Source: Streptomyces sp. MBT53
GTDB lineage: Bacteria; Actinomycetota; Actinomycetes; Streptomycetales; Streptomycetaceae
NCBI RefSeq assembly: GCF_016654115.1
Contig: NZ_JAEQAZ010000014.1
Coordinates: 19,950 to 83,949 of the forward strand
Length of the DNA stretch: 64,000 nt
Direction of reading: 5' to 3'
The notes beneath the pieces are model-generated. The model was not told the DNA's origin and did not search any database. It saw only the letters and a list, made by a program, of their open reading frames with translations. Both the position numbers and the translations under genes were made by a program. Shown piece by piece: positions 23,912-32,818 of the stretch; the stretch's first letter is position 1; each line of letters opens with the position of its first letter.

Positions 23912-26866
23912 ATGCCGGACCAGGAAGACGACACGACAGACGGCGTCGACGCGGTGACACCTCTCTACGGCGAACCGTTCGACAGCGGTCTGGCCCGGGC
24001 CGAGGAGCATCACCTCAACGCCGAAGTCGCTGCCGCGGTCGCCGTGTACGAGGAGTTGCTCACGTTGGCCGAGTCCCTTGAGGACTCCCCCGACGTACGG
24101 TTCCTGCGCGCGCACCTGTTGGCGAACGTCGCGAGTGTCCAGCTCGCCGCCACGGACTTGGGGGCGGCGCAGGATGCCCTGGACCGGTCCCACGCCCTGC
24201 TCGACGGCATCGCGTCGGCGCCGATGGGGCCGCGCGGCCGTCAGCTGTGGCTGGAGCTGGTACTGCGGACGCTGATCGCCAGGTCCGATCTGCTGCGCAG
24301 GACCGGGCACCTGGACGAGGCGCTGGCCTGTCTTGACGAGGCGGCGCTCAGACTGCCCGAGTTCGACGACCCCGACGGGCTGCGCACCTCCGAACTCGGC
24401 CTGAACCGGGTGCACTTGCTGATGGACCGGGGCGCGTGGGGAGCCGCCGAGGAACAGGCGTCGGCGCTGCTGTCGACCACCCCGGAGACGGCGGTGGAGA
24501 CCATCCCGCGCCTGCTGGTCGCCCTCGGTCTGATCTGCTCGTCGACCGGACGCTTCGACGCGGCCGAGGACCATTTCGCGCGCGCCGAGGAGCGCTTCCG
24601 GTTGTCGGGGAACACCGGTGAGCAGCAGACACTGCTGGCGCACCGGGCGTACACCGCGCTGCACCGGGGCGAACTCGACCTGGCGGAGCGGCTGTTCGCG
24701 GAGGCGTCCGCGTTCTTCGAGCGGCAGGGGTGGTTCGGCGACCTCGCGGTCTGCGAGCAGGCGCGTGCCTTCCTCGCCGGTCGGCGCGGAGACGACACCG
24801 GCGCGGAGGGCCTGTTGGCGGCGAGCCTGGAACGGTTCGAACGGCTCGGGGCCTCGATCGCCGCCGCCGACACCATGCTGCTGGGCGCCCAACACGCCTA
24901 CGCCCGGGGCGACATCGACGAGATGAAGCGGCTGGCCCAGGGAGCCCGGGACGTGTACCAGGAGCGGGCGGTGTACGAGCGGTGCGCGCAGGTCGACCTC
25001 ATGCTCGCGCGCACCCTCGAGGACAACCTGAACCGGGCCGACCACGGCGACCGGGAGCGGGAGTCCATCGACAACGCGCTCTCCTTCGCGCTGCCCGCCG
25101 CGCTGGCCCTGGAGGCGGCACGCTACGACTTCGCCACCGCCCACGCGCGCAGTGAGTGGCTGCGGCTCGCCGAGGACGCCGTACAGCTGGTGTTCCGTCT
25201 GGTGATGCGCCGGCAGGACCAGGGGCTGCTCTTCGAACTGGCCGAACACCGTTGCGCGGGCGCGACGTTGGCCCTGAGTCCGAGCACGGCCACCGCCCCG
25301 GTCGAGGACCGCGCTTCCGTCTTCCCGAACGCGGCCATGAAGACGTACTGGCACGACGCGAGCGACGATGACGGGCACGCGAACGGCACCATGACCCTCG
25401 GTGGGGTAGCCGCCGAGGCCGCCGCCTCCGCCGGGCTGCGGGTCTCGCCGCCGCCGAAGGTGCGGATGTCGGCGCAGTCGGGCCCGGGACGTCTCGCGCT
25501 CCAGGAGTACATCGCGGCGGCCGAGTTCCGGTACGGCCGGCGGATCGTGGACGCGGAGGAGGTGCCGTTCTGGATCACCGACGACATGACGAGCCGCCCG
25601 GTGGTCCAGATCCGGCTGGCCGACGCCGGTGATCTGTACATGACCTGGACCTGGGCGGGCGGGGCCCGGGGCTTCGGCACCGGTCACGGCCCCGGCGACG
25701 AGATCGACCGGGCGGTCCGCGCACTCACCGATGCCCTGCCGGGGACCGGCGACGGGGCGGAGGGCATGCGGCGGGCGTTCACGGGCGCGCTGGCCGATCA
25801 CGACAGCGAGCGCAGGCTCGCGCGAACGTTGGCCGAGGCGCTGTGGCCGGAGGGCCTGACCGCGCAGATACGTCAGGTGTCGGAGCGTGCGGGCCGTCCG
25901 CTGGTCCGGATCCAGCCGTCGCCCCGGGTCGCCCAGGTGCCCTGGGAGCTGCTCGCCGTGGACGACGACGAAGACGTGCGGCTCATCGACCTGGCGGACG
26001 TGGTGACCACCGCACCGGCGTCGGTGCGGCCCCGAATTCCGTCGGCCGCAGCGACACAGAACGCGGAAGCGGACACGGACGCGGACACGGGCCCTGTCGT
26101 CCTCGTCCTGGACCCCCGTGTCCCCGGCTTCCGCGCCGACTCCGCGCTCGGTTCGGTGCTGGGGCCGCCCGGCTCCGACCCGGAGCTGCTGTCGCTGGTC
26201 CGGCGGCATCTCGACGCGGGCGACGTCGTACCGTCCGTGGCGACCCCGGCGGAGGCGTTCCGCCGTACCGACCTGGACCGGGACTGGCTGAGCGGTGCGC
26301 TGCGCAAGGGCGCCCGCAGGCTGCTGTACGTCGGGCACGTCAGCGGTGCGCCGGTCGAGGGCGGGCAGAGCGAGGACGGCACGCTGCACCTGTCCTGCGC
26401 CGCGGAGATCGTCGGCCTGGCCGAACCGCTGCGCACGCATCGGCCGCTGTCGGCCAAGGATCTGCTGCTGGGGACGCTCCCGCTGCGCGCGGACGGCGAG
26501 CCGGGCGCGCGGATCTGGCCGGCGCCGGCCCGGGTCGCGCTCATCGGCTGCGAGAGCGGCGGTGATCTGCGGTTCGCCGAGTCGTTCGGGCCCGCGACGG
26601 CGATGCTGCACAACGGCGCCGAGTTGGTCACCGCCACCCGCTGGGTCCTGCCGACCAGCTTCGCCTTCCACCGCCTTGCTCAACTGCCCGAGTCCGTACG
26701 CCCGTTGTCGGAGGCGGTCGTCGCGGTCGACGAGGCGCACGAGCATGAGGACCCCGTGCACCGGCTCGGCCGCTGGCAGCGCGGGCAGCTCGACCGCTGG
26801 CGCGCGGACGGCCGTATCGAGCACTCGCCGCTGCTGTGGGCGGCGCTCACCTGCATCGTCGTTTGA
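23912..26866 (+). CDS. TPR-CHAT protein (caspase-like peptidase)
   Basis: A 984-residue protein. Residues about 25-400 are tetratricopeptide-like helical repeats (for example AAVAVYEELLTLAESLED, LIARSDLLRRTGHLDEALA, GDLAVCEQARAFLAGRRG). The C-terminal third is a CHAT domain, a caspase relative: the catalytic His809 lies in RRLLYVGHVSGAP and Cys880 in RVALIGCESGGDLRF, with PRVAQVPWELLAV ahead and the usual late VTATRWVLPT. Both catalytic residues are present, so it should be an active peptidase. TPR-CHAT proteins act in bacterial conflict systems, where the protease is switched on by a partner. It is the last gene of a tight three-gene operon with two unknown proteins. Confidence 0.9.
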   Translation: MPDQEDDTTDGVDAVTPLYGEPFDSGLARAEEHHLNAEVAAAVAVYEELLTLAESLEDSPDVRFLRAHLLANVASVQLAATDLGAAQDALDRSHALLDGIASAPMGPRGRQLWLELVLRTLIARSDLLRRTGHLDEALACLDEAALRLPEFDDPDGLRTSELGLNRVHLLMDRGAWGAAEEQASALLSTTPETAVETIPRLLVALGLICSSTGRFDAAEDHFARAEERFRLSGNTGEQQTLLAHRAYTALHRGELDLAERLFAEASAFFERQGWFGDLAVCEQARAFLAGRRGDDTGAEGLLAASLERFERLGASIAAADTMLLGAQHAYARGDIDEMKRLAQGARDVYQERAVYERCAQVDLMLARTLEDNLNRADHGDRERESIDNALSFALPAALALEAARYDFATAHARSEWLRLAEDAVQLVFRLVMRRQDQGLLFELAEHRCAGATLALSPSTATAPVEDRASVFPNAAMKTYWHDASDDDGHANGTMTLGGVAAEAAASAGLRVSPPPKVRMSAQSGPGRLALQEYIAAAEFRYGRRIVDAEEVPFWITDDMTSRPVVQIRLADAGDLYMTWTWAGGARGFGTGHGPGDEIDRAVRALTDALPGTGDGAEGMRRAFTGALADHDSERRLARTLAEALWPEGLTAQIRQVSERAGRPLVRIQPSPRVAQVPWELLAVDDDEDVRLIDLADVVTTAPASVRPRIPSAAATQNAEADTDADTGPVVLVLDPRVPGFRADSALGSVLGPPGSDPELLSLVRRHLDAGDVVPSVATPAEAFRRTDLDRDWLSGALRKGARRLLYVGHVSGAPVEGGQSEDGTLHLSCAAEIVGLAEPLRTHRPLSAKDLLLGTLPLRADGEPGARIWPAPARVALIGCESGGDLRFAESFGPATAMLHNGAELVTATRWVLPTSFAFHRLAQLPESVRPLSEAVVAVDEAHEHEDPVHRLGRWQRGQLDRWRADGRIEHSPLLWAALTCIVV

Positions 26867-26896
26867 GTCGCAAGACCGCGATCGCTCTGCCGCCGG

Positions 26897-28126
26897 TCAC
26901 AGTCGGACGATGATCAGGGCCGTGTCGTCGGTGGCGCCGCCGTGCGGGAGGAGTTCGAGGAGTACGGCGTCGGCGAGGGCTTCGGGGTCGCTGTTGCGGT
27001 GGCGGACGAGGGAGTCTGCGAGGCGGACGAGGCCTCGGTCGATGTCCTCGTGGCGGCGTTCGATCAGGCCGTCGGTGTAGAGGGCCAGGGTGGTGCCGGG
27101 TGTGAACGTGGTGCCGGCCTGCGGTCGGGGCGTCGGGTCGGGGCGGGCGTCGAGGGGCGGGTCGGTGGCCCGGTCCAAAAACTCCACGCTGCCGTCCGGG
27201 CGGACCAGGACGGGCGGTGGGTGTCCGGCGCTGCTGTAGGTGATGGTGTGGTCGTCGAAGTCGACGAAGGTCGTGACCACGGTGGCGGATTCGGCGCCGT
27301 CGACGACGTTGGCGTAGCGGCCAAGGACGTCGAGGGCCTGGGCGGGACCGTCCGCGACCCGGGAAGTGGCGGTGAGCGCGCTGCGCAGCTGGCCCATGAC
27401 ACCGGCGGCGGCCAGGCCGTGGCCGACGACGTCCCCCACGGACACGCCGATACGGTTGCCGCCGACCAGGTCGACGACGTCGTACCAGTCCCCGCACACG
27501 TTCAGGGAGCCGACCGCGGGCCGGTACCGTACGGCGATCTGGTGGCCCGTACTCTGCCGGCTGGTGGGCAGCATCGCCTCCTGAAGGGCGAGTGCGACCT
27601 CGCGTTCGCGGGCATGGGCGCCGCGCAGACGTTCGTTGACCTCCTGCAGTTCGCGGGCGCGGGTGTACAGCTCGGCCTCCAGCACCCGGGTGCGACCGCC
27701 GCCGGAGCGGCCGCGGGCCCGGATGAGCTCGGTGACCTCCTCGACGCGGTGGACCAGCAGCACGACCTTGCCGTCCGGATCGAGGAGCGGTGTGTTGACC
27801 GGGCTCCAGTAGCGCTCCTCCCACTTCCCCGGGCAGGCCACGGACTCGACGTCGTATCGCTGGAGGGCCATGGTGTCGCGCTCGCCCGTGGCGATGACGC
27901 GGCGCAGCGAGGTCTCCAGGTTGCGCATGCCGGTGGCGGCGGGGTCGTTCGGGTTGTCGGGGAAGACGTCGAAGAGGAATCGCCCGACGACCTGCTCGCG
28001 GGTGCGGCCGGACATCCGCAGGAACTCCTCGTTGGCGTCCGCGTACACCAGGTCGGGTGTCAACAGCGCCACCATGCCGGGCAGCCCCTGGAACACCGCC
28101 GCGTAGTCGATCGTCGCGTCCGTCAT
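26897..28126 (-). CDS. PAS domain plus PP2C/SpoIIE serine phosphatase
   Basis: A 409-residue RsbU-like phosphatase. An N-terminal PAS domain (about 5-120; FQGLPGMVALLTPDLVYADA) is followed by a helical linker with a probable coiled coil (about 150-190) and a SpoIIE/PP2C catalytic domain. Metal-binding aspartates occur in VCGDWYDVV, VGDVVGHGLAA, YTDGLIERR and GGATDDTALI. Such enzymes dephosphorylate anti-anti-sigma factors to free a sigma factor. The ATG at 28126 was preferred to a GTG nine codons up. No sigma factor, anti-sigma kinase or STAS antagonist is nearby, so its target is elsewhere. It converges with the CHAT gene. Confidence 0.9.
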   Translation of the reverse strand: MTDATIDYAAVFQGLPGMVALLTPDLVYADANEEFLRMSGRTREQVVGRFLFDVFPDNPNDPAATGMRNLETSLRRVIATGERDTMALQRYDVESVACPGKWEERYWSPVNTPLLDPDGKVVLLVHRVEEVTELIRARGRSGGGRTRVLEAELYTRARELQEVNERLRGAHAREREVALALQEAMLPTSRQSTGHQIAVRYRPAVGSLNVCGDWYDVVDLVGGNRIGVSVGDVVGHGLAAAGVMGQLRSALTATSRVADGPAQALDVLGRYANVVDGAESATVVTTFVDFDDHTITYSSAGHPPPVLVRPDGSVEFLDRATDPPLDARPDPTPRPQAGTTFTPGTTLALYTDGLIERRHEDIDRGLVRLADSLVRHRNSDPEALADAVLLELLPHGGATDDTALIIVRL

Positions 28127-28249
28127 GGCCCTGCCACCAATCACCGCTGTCACACCATTTTCTCACGATATAAGCAGAGCGAGCGGGCCCCGGGGGACGC
28201 ATTGTGCCCACTCGGTCACTCGGCGGTACACGACGGGTAGGGTGCCCCG

Positions 28250-28804
28250 GTGACCACGCCGCCCTCCTCCCCCACCCGGCTGATCGTGCTGCGCGGAAAC
28301 AGCGCCTCCGGCAAGAGCACGGTGGCCACCGCCCTGCGCGAGCGGTACGGGCGCGGTATCGCGCTCGTGCGCCAGGACGTCCTGCGCCGGGAGGTGCTGC
28401 GCGAGCGCGATGTCCCCGGCGGCGCGAACATCGGCCTGATCGACCTGACCGTCCGGCACGCGCTGGCGCACGGTTTCCACACCGTGCTGGAAGGCATCCT
28501 CTACGGCGCCCACTACGGCGAGATGCTGGCCGGGCTGCTCGCCGACCATCCGGGGCGCACGCACTGCTACTACCTCGACGTGCCGTTCGAGGAGACCTTG
28601 GCCCGGCACGCCACGAAGCCCACCGCGGACGAGGTCACGGAGCACCAACTCCGGGAGTGGTACCGGCCGTTGGACGTGCTGCCCGGCGGCGTCGAGACGG
28701 TGGTCCCGGCGACGAGTCCGCTGGAGGAGACGGTCGACCGGGTCCTGCGCGAGTCCGGCCTGTCGGTCGGGAACTCGTGGACCGGTCCTACGCTGTCCCC
28801 GTGA
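28250..28804 (+). CDS. P-loop kinase (AAA_33 / zeta-toxin-like phosphotransferase)
   Basis: A 184-residue ATP-binding protein. The Walker A motif GNSASGKST is at 16-24 and RQDVLRREVL supplies the second acidic element. This small kinase family phosphorylates low-molecular-weight substrates or toxins; the substrate is unknown. The GTG start follows a weak GGTAGGG. Its stop overlaps the GTG of the next gene (GTGA). The coupling to a second kinase suggests that both act on one small molecule or modified protein. Confidence 0.85.
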   Translation: MTTPPSSPTRLIVLRGNSASGKSTVATALRERYGRGIALVRQDVLRREVLRERDVPGGANIGLIDLTVRHALAHGFHTVLEGILYGAHYGEMLAGLLADHPGRTHCYYLDVPFEETLARHATKPTADEVTEHQLREWYRPLDVLPGGVETVVPATSPLEETVDRVLRESGLSVGNSWTGPTLSP

Positions 28805-29664
28805 TCGAGAGCGAGACCCCGAGCGCGGCGGCGGCCCGGCTCACCGGGCGTGCGGTGACCGGTGAGCGCCCGTTGTCCGGGGCGGTCACCGAAGTCACGC
28901 TCGACGGCGGGCAGTTGGTGATCGTCAAGGGCGATGCGGCCCCCGACGCGGTGCGGGCCGAGGCGGCGGGGCTGCGCTGGCTGGGGGGCGCCGGTACGGT
29001 CCGTGTGCCCGCCGTACGCGGGCTGGACGAGCGGTGGCTGATCACCGATCGCATGCGCACCGGGCCGCCGAGCGCGCGGGCGGCGGTCATGTTCGGCAGG
29101 GACCTGGCCGCCCTGCACGCCTCCGGGGCACCGGCGTTCGGCGCGCCGCCGCCCGACGGACCCACGGAGGCGTACATCGGGCTCGCCCCGATGCGCAACG
29201 TTCCCGCCGCCGACTGGCCCAACTGGTATGCCGGACAACGGGTGTTGCCCTATCTGCGGACCGCGGTCGACATGGGCACCCTGGAGCAGGCCGAGGCCGC
29301 GGTGGTCGAGCGGGTCTGCGAACGGCTCCCCGAACTCGCCGGTCCCGCCGAGCCGCCCGCCCGGCTGCACGGCGATCTGTGGAACGGCAACGTGCTGTGG
29401 GGCGCCGACGGACACGTCCGGCTGATCGACCCGGCCGCGCACGGCGGACACCGGGAGACCGACCTGGCGATGCTGCGTCTCTTCGGCTGCCCGTTTCTGG
29501 CGGAGGTGCTGGCCGGCTATCGCGAGGCCGCGCCGCTCGCCCCCGGCTGGACCGACCGCGTCGGGCTGCACCAGCTGTTTCCGCTGCTGGTGCATGTGGT
29601 GCTGTTCGGGCGCGGCTATGCCGAGCAGGCGTTGTCGGCGGCGCGGGCGGCCCTGGCCGTATGA
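28801..29664 (+). CDS. Fructosamine/ketosamine-3-kinase-like phosphotransferase
   Basis: A 287-residue protein of the APH-like fold. The catalytic loop HGDLWNGNVLW (His190, Asp192) and DPAAHGGHRETDLAM are signatures of the fructosamine-3-kinase group, whose members phosphorylate sugars attached to protein amines so that the glycation can be reversed. ITDRMRTGPPSA in the N-terminal half corresponds to the family's nucleotide-side segment. GTG at 28801 overlaps the upstream kinase stop. The gene is followed by a convergent phosphoesterase gene after 51 bases. The in vivo substrate is not evident. Confidence 0.85.
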   Translation: MIESETPSAAAARLTGRAVTGERPLSGAVTEVTLDGGQLVIVKGDAAPDAVRAEAAGLRWLGGAGTVRVPAVRGLDERWLITDRMRTGPPSARAAVMFGRDLAALHASGAPAFGAPPPDGPTEAYIGLAPMRNVPAADWPNWYAGQRVLPYLRTAVDMGTLEQAEAAVVERVCERLPELAGPAEPPARLHGDLWNGNVLWGADGHVRLIDPAAHGGHRETDLAMLRLFGCPFLAEVLAGYREAAPLAPGWTDRVGLHQLFPLLVHVVLFGRGYAEQALSAARAALAV

Positions 29665-29715
29665 CCCCGGCCCGGGCCGCCCGTGACAGGGTGATCCGTG
29701 GCGGAGTGGTCCGGG

Positions 29716-31143
29716 TCAGACGTGTGGGCGGCGGCCCCGTTCCTGGTGCGGGAACTTCTGGTCCGCGCCGGGCAGGGTGGGCTTCGGCAGGGTCGCCACT
29801 TCCTCCTGCGCCTTCTCCAGCTGCTCCGCCGTGTCGTGGGGCAGCCGGGGCGAGCGCGGGCGGGCGTCGCGGAAGCGGAACGCGGTGGTGAGGTCGCCGA
29901 ACGTCTCGCGGCGCCAGTCGGTGACGTTCGGTTCCTCGACCCCGGTGAACCGCTCCAGGAACTGAAGCGCCGAGGTGTGGTCGAAGGCCTCGGAGGCGAC
30001 CCAACCACCCACGGTCCAGGGCGAGATGATGATGGCGGGGACGCGGAAGCCGCCGCCGATCGGCAGCCCCTGGATGAACTCGCCCTTCGTGCCGACCGGC
30101 GGCGTCGGCGGGACGACGTGGTCGAACAGGCCGTCGTTCTCGTCGTAGTTGAGGATGAACGCGGTCTTGCGCCACACCTTCGGGTTGGACGCGATGGCCT
30201 CGATCTTCGACGCGACGTAGTCGGCGCCCGCGGCCGGAAGGTAGTCCGGGTGCTCCGACTGGTAGCTCGTGGGGCAGATCCACGACACCGTCGGGAGACG
30301 GTCGTTGCGCGCGTCGTCCTCGAACGTGCCGTGCGCCTGCGGCCGTACGCCCCGCTCGTACAGGTCGGAGCCGGGCTGGGCGTTCTTGAAGGACGCGAAC
30401 TGCTCCAGCATGTTGGTGCCGTAGTCGTCCTCCTCCTGGTACACCTTCCAGCTGACTCCGGCGTTCTGGAGGCGTTCCGCGTACGTGGTCCAGCGGTAGG
30501 GCGTTGGCGCGACGTTGCTGATGATGGGGCCGCCCTGGGTGCCGCCGGGGTCGATCGAACCGGTCATCCACATCAGCCGGTTGGGCCAGGTCGGCCCGAA
30601 CACCGAGCAGAAGTAGTTGTCGCAGATGGTGAAGGTCTCGGCGAGCGCGAACTGGAACGGGATGTCCTCGCGCGTGTAATAGCCCATCACATAGGGGCCG
30701 TTGACGCCGTCGGCCGCGCGGTGGGCGGGCAGCCACTGGTCCATCTTGCCGTTGTTCCAGGCCTGGTGCTGCACCGACCAGGCGTGGCTGGTGGACGGGA
30801 TGGCCTGGGCGCTGGAGGTGTGGGTGTCGAGGTGGAACGGGAGGAGGTAGCCCTTCGGGTTCACCGCGTCCGGCTGGTAGAAGACGCTGCGCCCGGTGTC
30901 GAGTTTGCGAGCGTGCGGATCGGCGAAACCGCGAACGCCGGAGAGAGTTCCGAAGTAGTGGTCGAACGACCGGTTCTCCTGCATCAGCATGACGACGTGT
31001 TCGATGTCCCGCAGCGAGCCGTTCTTCGGCGGCTCGGCGGCGACGGCTTTCTGGACGCTCGGCGGGAGGAGGGAGAGAGCCGCGGCACCGCCCAGTGCGC
31101 CGGCGGCCGAACCCAGGAGTCTACGACGTGTCAACTCGGCCAT
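29716..31143 (-). CDS. TAT-exported phosphoesterase, phospholipase C family
   Basis: A 475-residue exported phosphoesterase. The N-terminus carries a twin-arginine signal (TRRRLLGSAAGALGGAAALS, cleavage after AVAA). The active-site motif HVVMLMQENRSFDHYFG is diagnostic of the phospholipase C / acid phosphatase family, and FILNYDENDGLFDHV and GGFRVPAIIISPW follow in the expected order. It ends without the extra C-terminal domains of large phosphocholine-specific enzymes, so it is the short form. It would hydrolyse phosphate esters outside the cell. GAAGGGGC precedes the ATG. I found no convincing Pho box upstream. Confidence 0.92.
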   Translation of the reverse strand: MAELTRRRLLGSAAGALGGAAALSLLPPSVQKAVAAEPPKNGSLRDIEHVVMLMQENRSFDHYFGTLSGVRGFADPHARKLDTGRSVFYQPDAVNPKGYLLPFHLDTHTSSAQAIPSTSHAWSVQHQAWNNGKMDQWLPAHRAADGVNGPYVMGYYTREDIPFQFALAETFTICDNYFCSVFGPTWPNRLMWMTGSIDPGGTQGGPIISNVAPTPYRWTTYAERLQNAGVSWKVYQEEDDYGTNMLEQFASFKNAQPGSDLYERGVRPQAHGTFEDDARNDRLPTVSWICPTSYQSEHPDYLPAAGADYVASKIEAIASNPKVWRKTAFILNYDENDGLFDHVVPPTPPVGTKGEFIQGLPIGGGFRVPAIIISPWTVGGWVASEAFDHTSALQFLERFTGVEEPNVTDWRRETFGDLTTAFRFRDARPRSPRLPHDTAEQLEKAQEEVATLPKPTLPGADQKFPHQERGRRPHV

Positions 31144-31396
31144 GATTGCCCCTTCTTGAAGAGCTTCGAGGGATCTCGTGGACCAGACCTCGGATCACTC
31201 TCCGCCCGCTCAGGTATGGGGCGTCAGGGGCGTGCGGTGAATTTGCGGCCAACGTGCGGAAAGGGGTTGGCCAAGCCGTGACCGGCAACACCCGGGCGTT
31301 GCCGGGGTGTTGCCGAACCTTGGGAGACGGCTGGCCGGAGCATGATCCGACCCGTCCGGGGGCGTCGGCCGCCATAGCGGTTTCCCGTTTGCGAAG
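31144..31396. other. Intergenic region between phosphoesterase and GAF-PP2C genes
   Basis: These 253 bases hold the promoter of the leftward phosphoesterase gene and the 3' flank of the GAF phosphatase gene. Apart from the stem-loop at 31283-31315 I see no gene or recognisable site. Confidence 0.5.
31283..31315. terminator. Stem-loop downstream of GAF-PP2C gene
   Basis: An 11-base perfect stem, CGGCAACACCC with GGGTGTTGCCG, and an 11-base loop that repeats GTTGCCG. It lies 82 bases past the stop of the phosphatase gene and has no T tract, so it may be a terminator or a regulatory hairpin ahead of the phosphoesterase gene. Confidence 0.4.
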
Positions 31397-32626
31397 TTAT
31401 CCGGGAATCGAACCTCTGGGGCGGAGCCGGGCGGCGATCGCCGCGACGTCGTCCTCGGCCTCCTGGACGTGGAGGCGCAGCACGATGTCGTCGAGGAGGC
31501 GGGAGACGCCCTGGCCCGGGTGGAGGCGCAGCCGGGCCAGCCGGGACAAGGAGATGTCGATGTCCTCGCCGCGCCGCTCGACCAGCCCGTCGGTGTACAT
31601 GACCAGGGTGTCGTCGGACGTGAGGGTGAGCGTGGTCATCTCGTAGTCGGCGGAGCCCGTGCCGAGGGGTGGGCCGACGGGGACGGGGATCAGTTCGCCG
31701 GCGCCGTCGCGGTGGAAGACGGCGGGCGGCAGATGGCCGGCGCTCGCGAAGGCGGCGGTGCCGCGGTCCGGGTCGAGGAGGGCGAGCAGACAGGTCGCGG
31801 GGCGGCGGTTGTGCTCCTCGGACATGGCGGTGTCCATCTGGCGCAGGATGCGGTGGGGCGGCAGGTCGGTGGAGGCGACGTAGCGCAGCATCGAGCGGTA
31901 GGCGTTCATGTCGACGGCCGCGTCCAGGCCGTGCCCCATCACGTCGCCGATGACGAGGAGCGTGCGGCCGTAGTGGAGTCGTACGGCCTCGAACCAGTCG
32001 CCGCCGACGAGGGTGCCGCTGCCCGCGGGGAGGTAGCGGGTGGCCATCTCGATGTTGGGGTGGGGGCGGCTGGGTTCGGTGAGCAGCACTTGTTGCAGGT
32101 TGAGGGCGGTGGTGCGCAGTCGGTGGTGTTCGACGGCGTGGTGCAGATGGGCGGCGGTGAGGCGGGCCGCGTAGTGCACGGCGGCGGCCTCGTCGTCGCC
32201 GAAGGTCCGTCCGGCGCGGATCGCGAGGAGCGCGCCGTAGGCCTTGCCCCAGGCGGTGAGCGGCACGGACAGGGCGGCCAGGACGCCGTGGTCGTTGGTG
32301 GTGAAGGAGGTGGTGATCGGGTGGCCGGCGTCCAGGGCGCGGACCATGACGTCCTCGCGTGGCGCGCTGCGCAGGCTGTCGAGGAGTTCCTTGCGGCCGA
32401 CGGCGGCCATCGGGTGCAGCATGCCGTGCGGTGCCGGGCGTGCCTCGTCCTGCGCGAACAGGTCGACGGCCGCGGCCTCGCACAGCTCCTCGACGAGGAA
32501 CCTCGCGCACTCCGCCGCGGTCCTGCGCTCGTCGAGCGTCGACCCGATCGCGGAAACCGCCCGCCGCGCGAGCACGAACCGATCCGCCGAGCCCTGCTCC
32601 GACCCGGTTACCTCGTCGTCGCCGTC
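31397..32626 (-). CDS. GAF domain plus PP2C/SpoIIE serine phosphatase
   Basis: A 409-residue protein. The N-terminal ~175 residues form a GAF-type sensor (SAIGSTLDERRTAAECARFL, later ALSVPLTAWGKAYGALLAI). The C-terminal SpoIIE/PP2C domain has the metal sites VGGDWFEAV, IGDVMGHGLDA, MYTDGLVERR and EAEDDVAAI. It should dephosphorylate an anti-anti-sigma protein in response to a GAF ligand. The GTG at 32626 follows AAAGGGGCCGCG; a GTG 12 codons earlier is possible. No partner-switching genes adjoin it, as for the PAS phosphatase nearby. Confidence 0.9.
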   Translation of the reverse strand, partial: DGDDEVTGSEQGSADRFVLARRAVSAIGSTLDERRTAAECARFLVEELCEAAAVDLFAQDEARPAPHGMLHPMAAVGRKELLDSLRSAPREDVMVRALDAGHPITTSFTTNDHGVLAALSVPLTAWGKAYGALLAIRAGRTFGDDEAAAVHYAARLTAAHLHHAVEHHRLRTTALNLQQVLLTEPSRPHPNIEMATRYLPAGSGTLVGGDWFEAVRLHYGRTLLVIGDVMGHGLDAAVDMNAYRSMLRYVASTDLPPHRILRQMDTAMSEEHNRRPATCLLALLDPDRGTAAFASAGHLPPAVFHRDGAGELIPVPVGPPLGTGSADYEMTTLTLTSDDTLVMYTDGLVERRGEDIDISLSRLARLRLHPGQGVSRLLDDIVLRLHVQEAEDDVAAIAARLRPRGSIPG

Positions 32627-32818
32627 CACCGCGGCCCCTTTCTGCCACCTCCATCCCAACACCCGCGCGGGCGTTCGGGCGGTAGCGACCCGTTGTGGGG
32701 TGCGATCGGGTCGGGGGCGGGGGTCGGTCGCCGGAGGCGAAACCCCTTGGCCGTGCCGTTCCCGCCGCGGATATCGTCCACTGCGTCCCCTCGATCACCG
32801 ACGCAGAGAGCGACTCCG

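Noticed and set aside
22427..26824. A 1465-codon open frame antisense to the CHAT operon
   Set aside because: In DNA this GC-rich the frame opposite a real gene often stays open. The translation is low-complexity Arg/Gly/Ala text with no motif, while the plus-strand frames carry TPR and CHAT motifs and proper start signals.
31200..31260. A Pho-box-like TTCACC upstream of the phospholipase C-type gene
   Set aside because: Only a single half-site is present; PhoP sites need tandem 11-base repeats.
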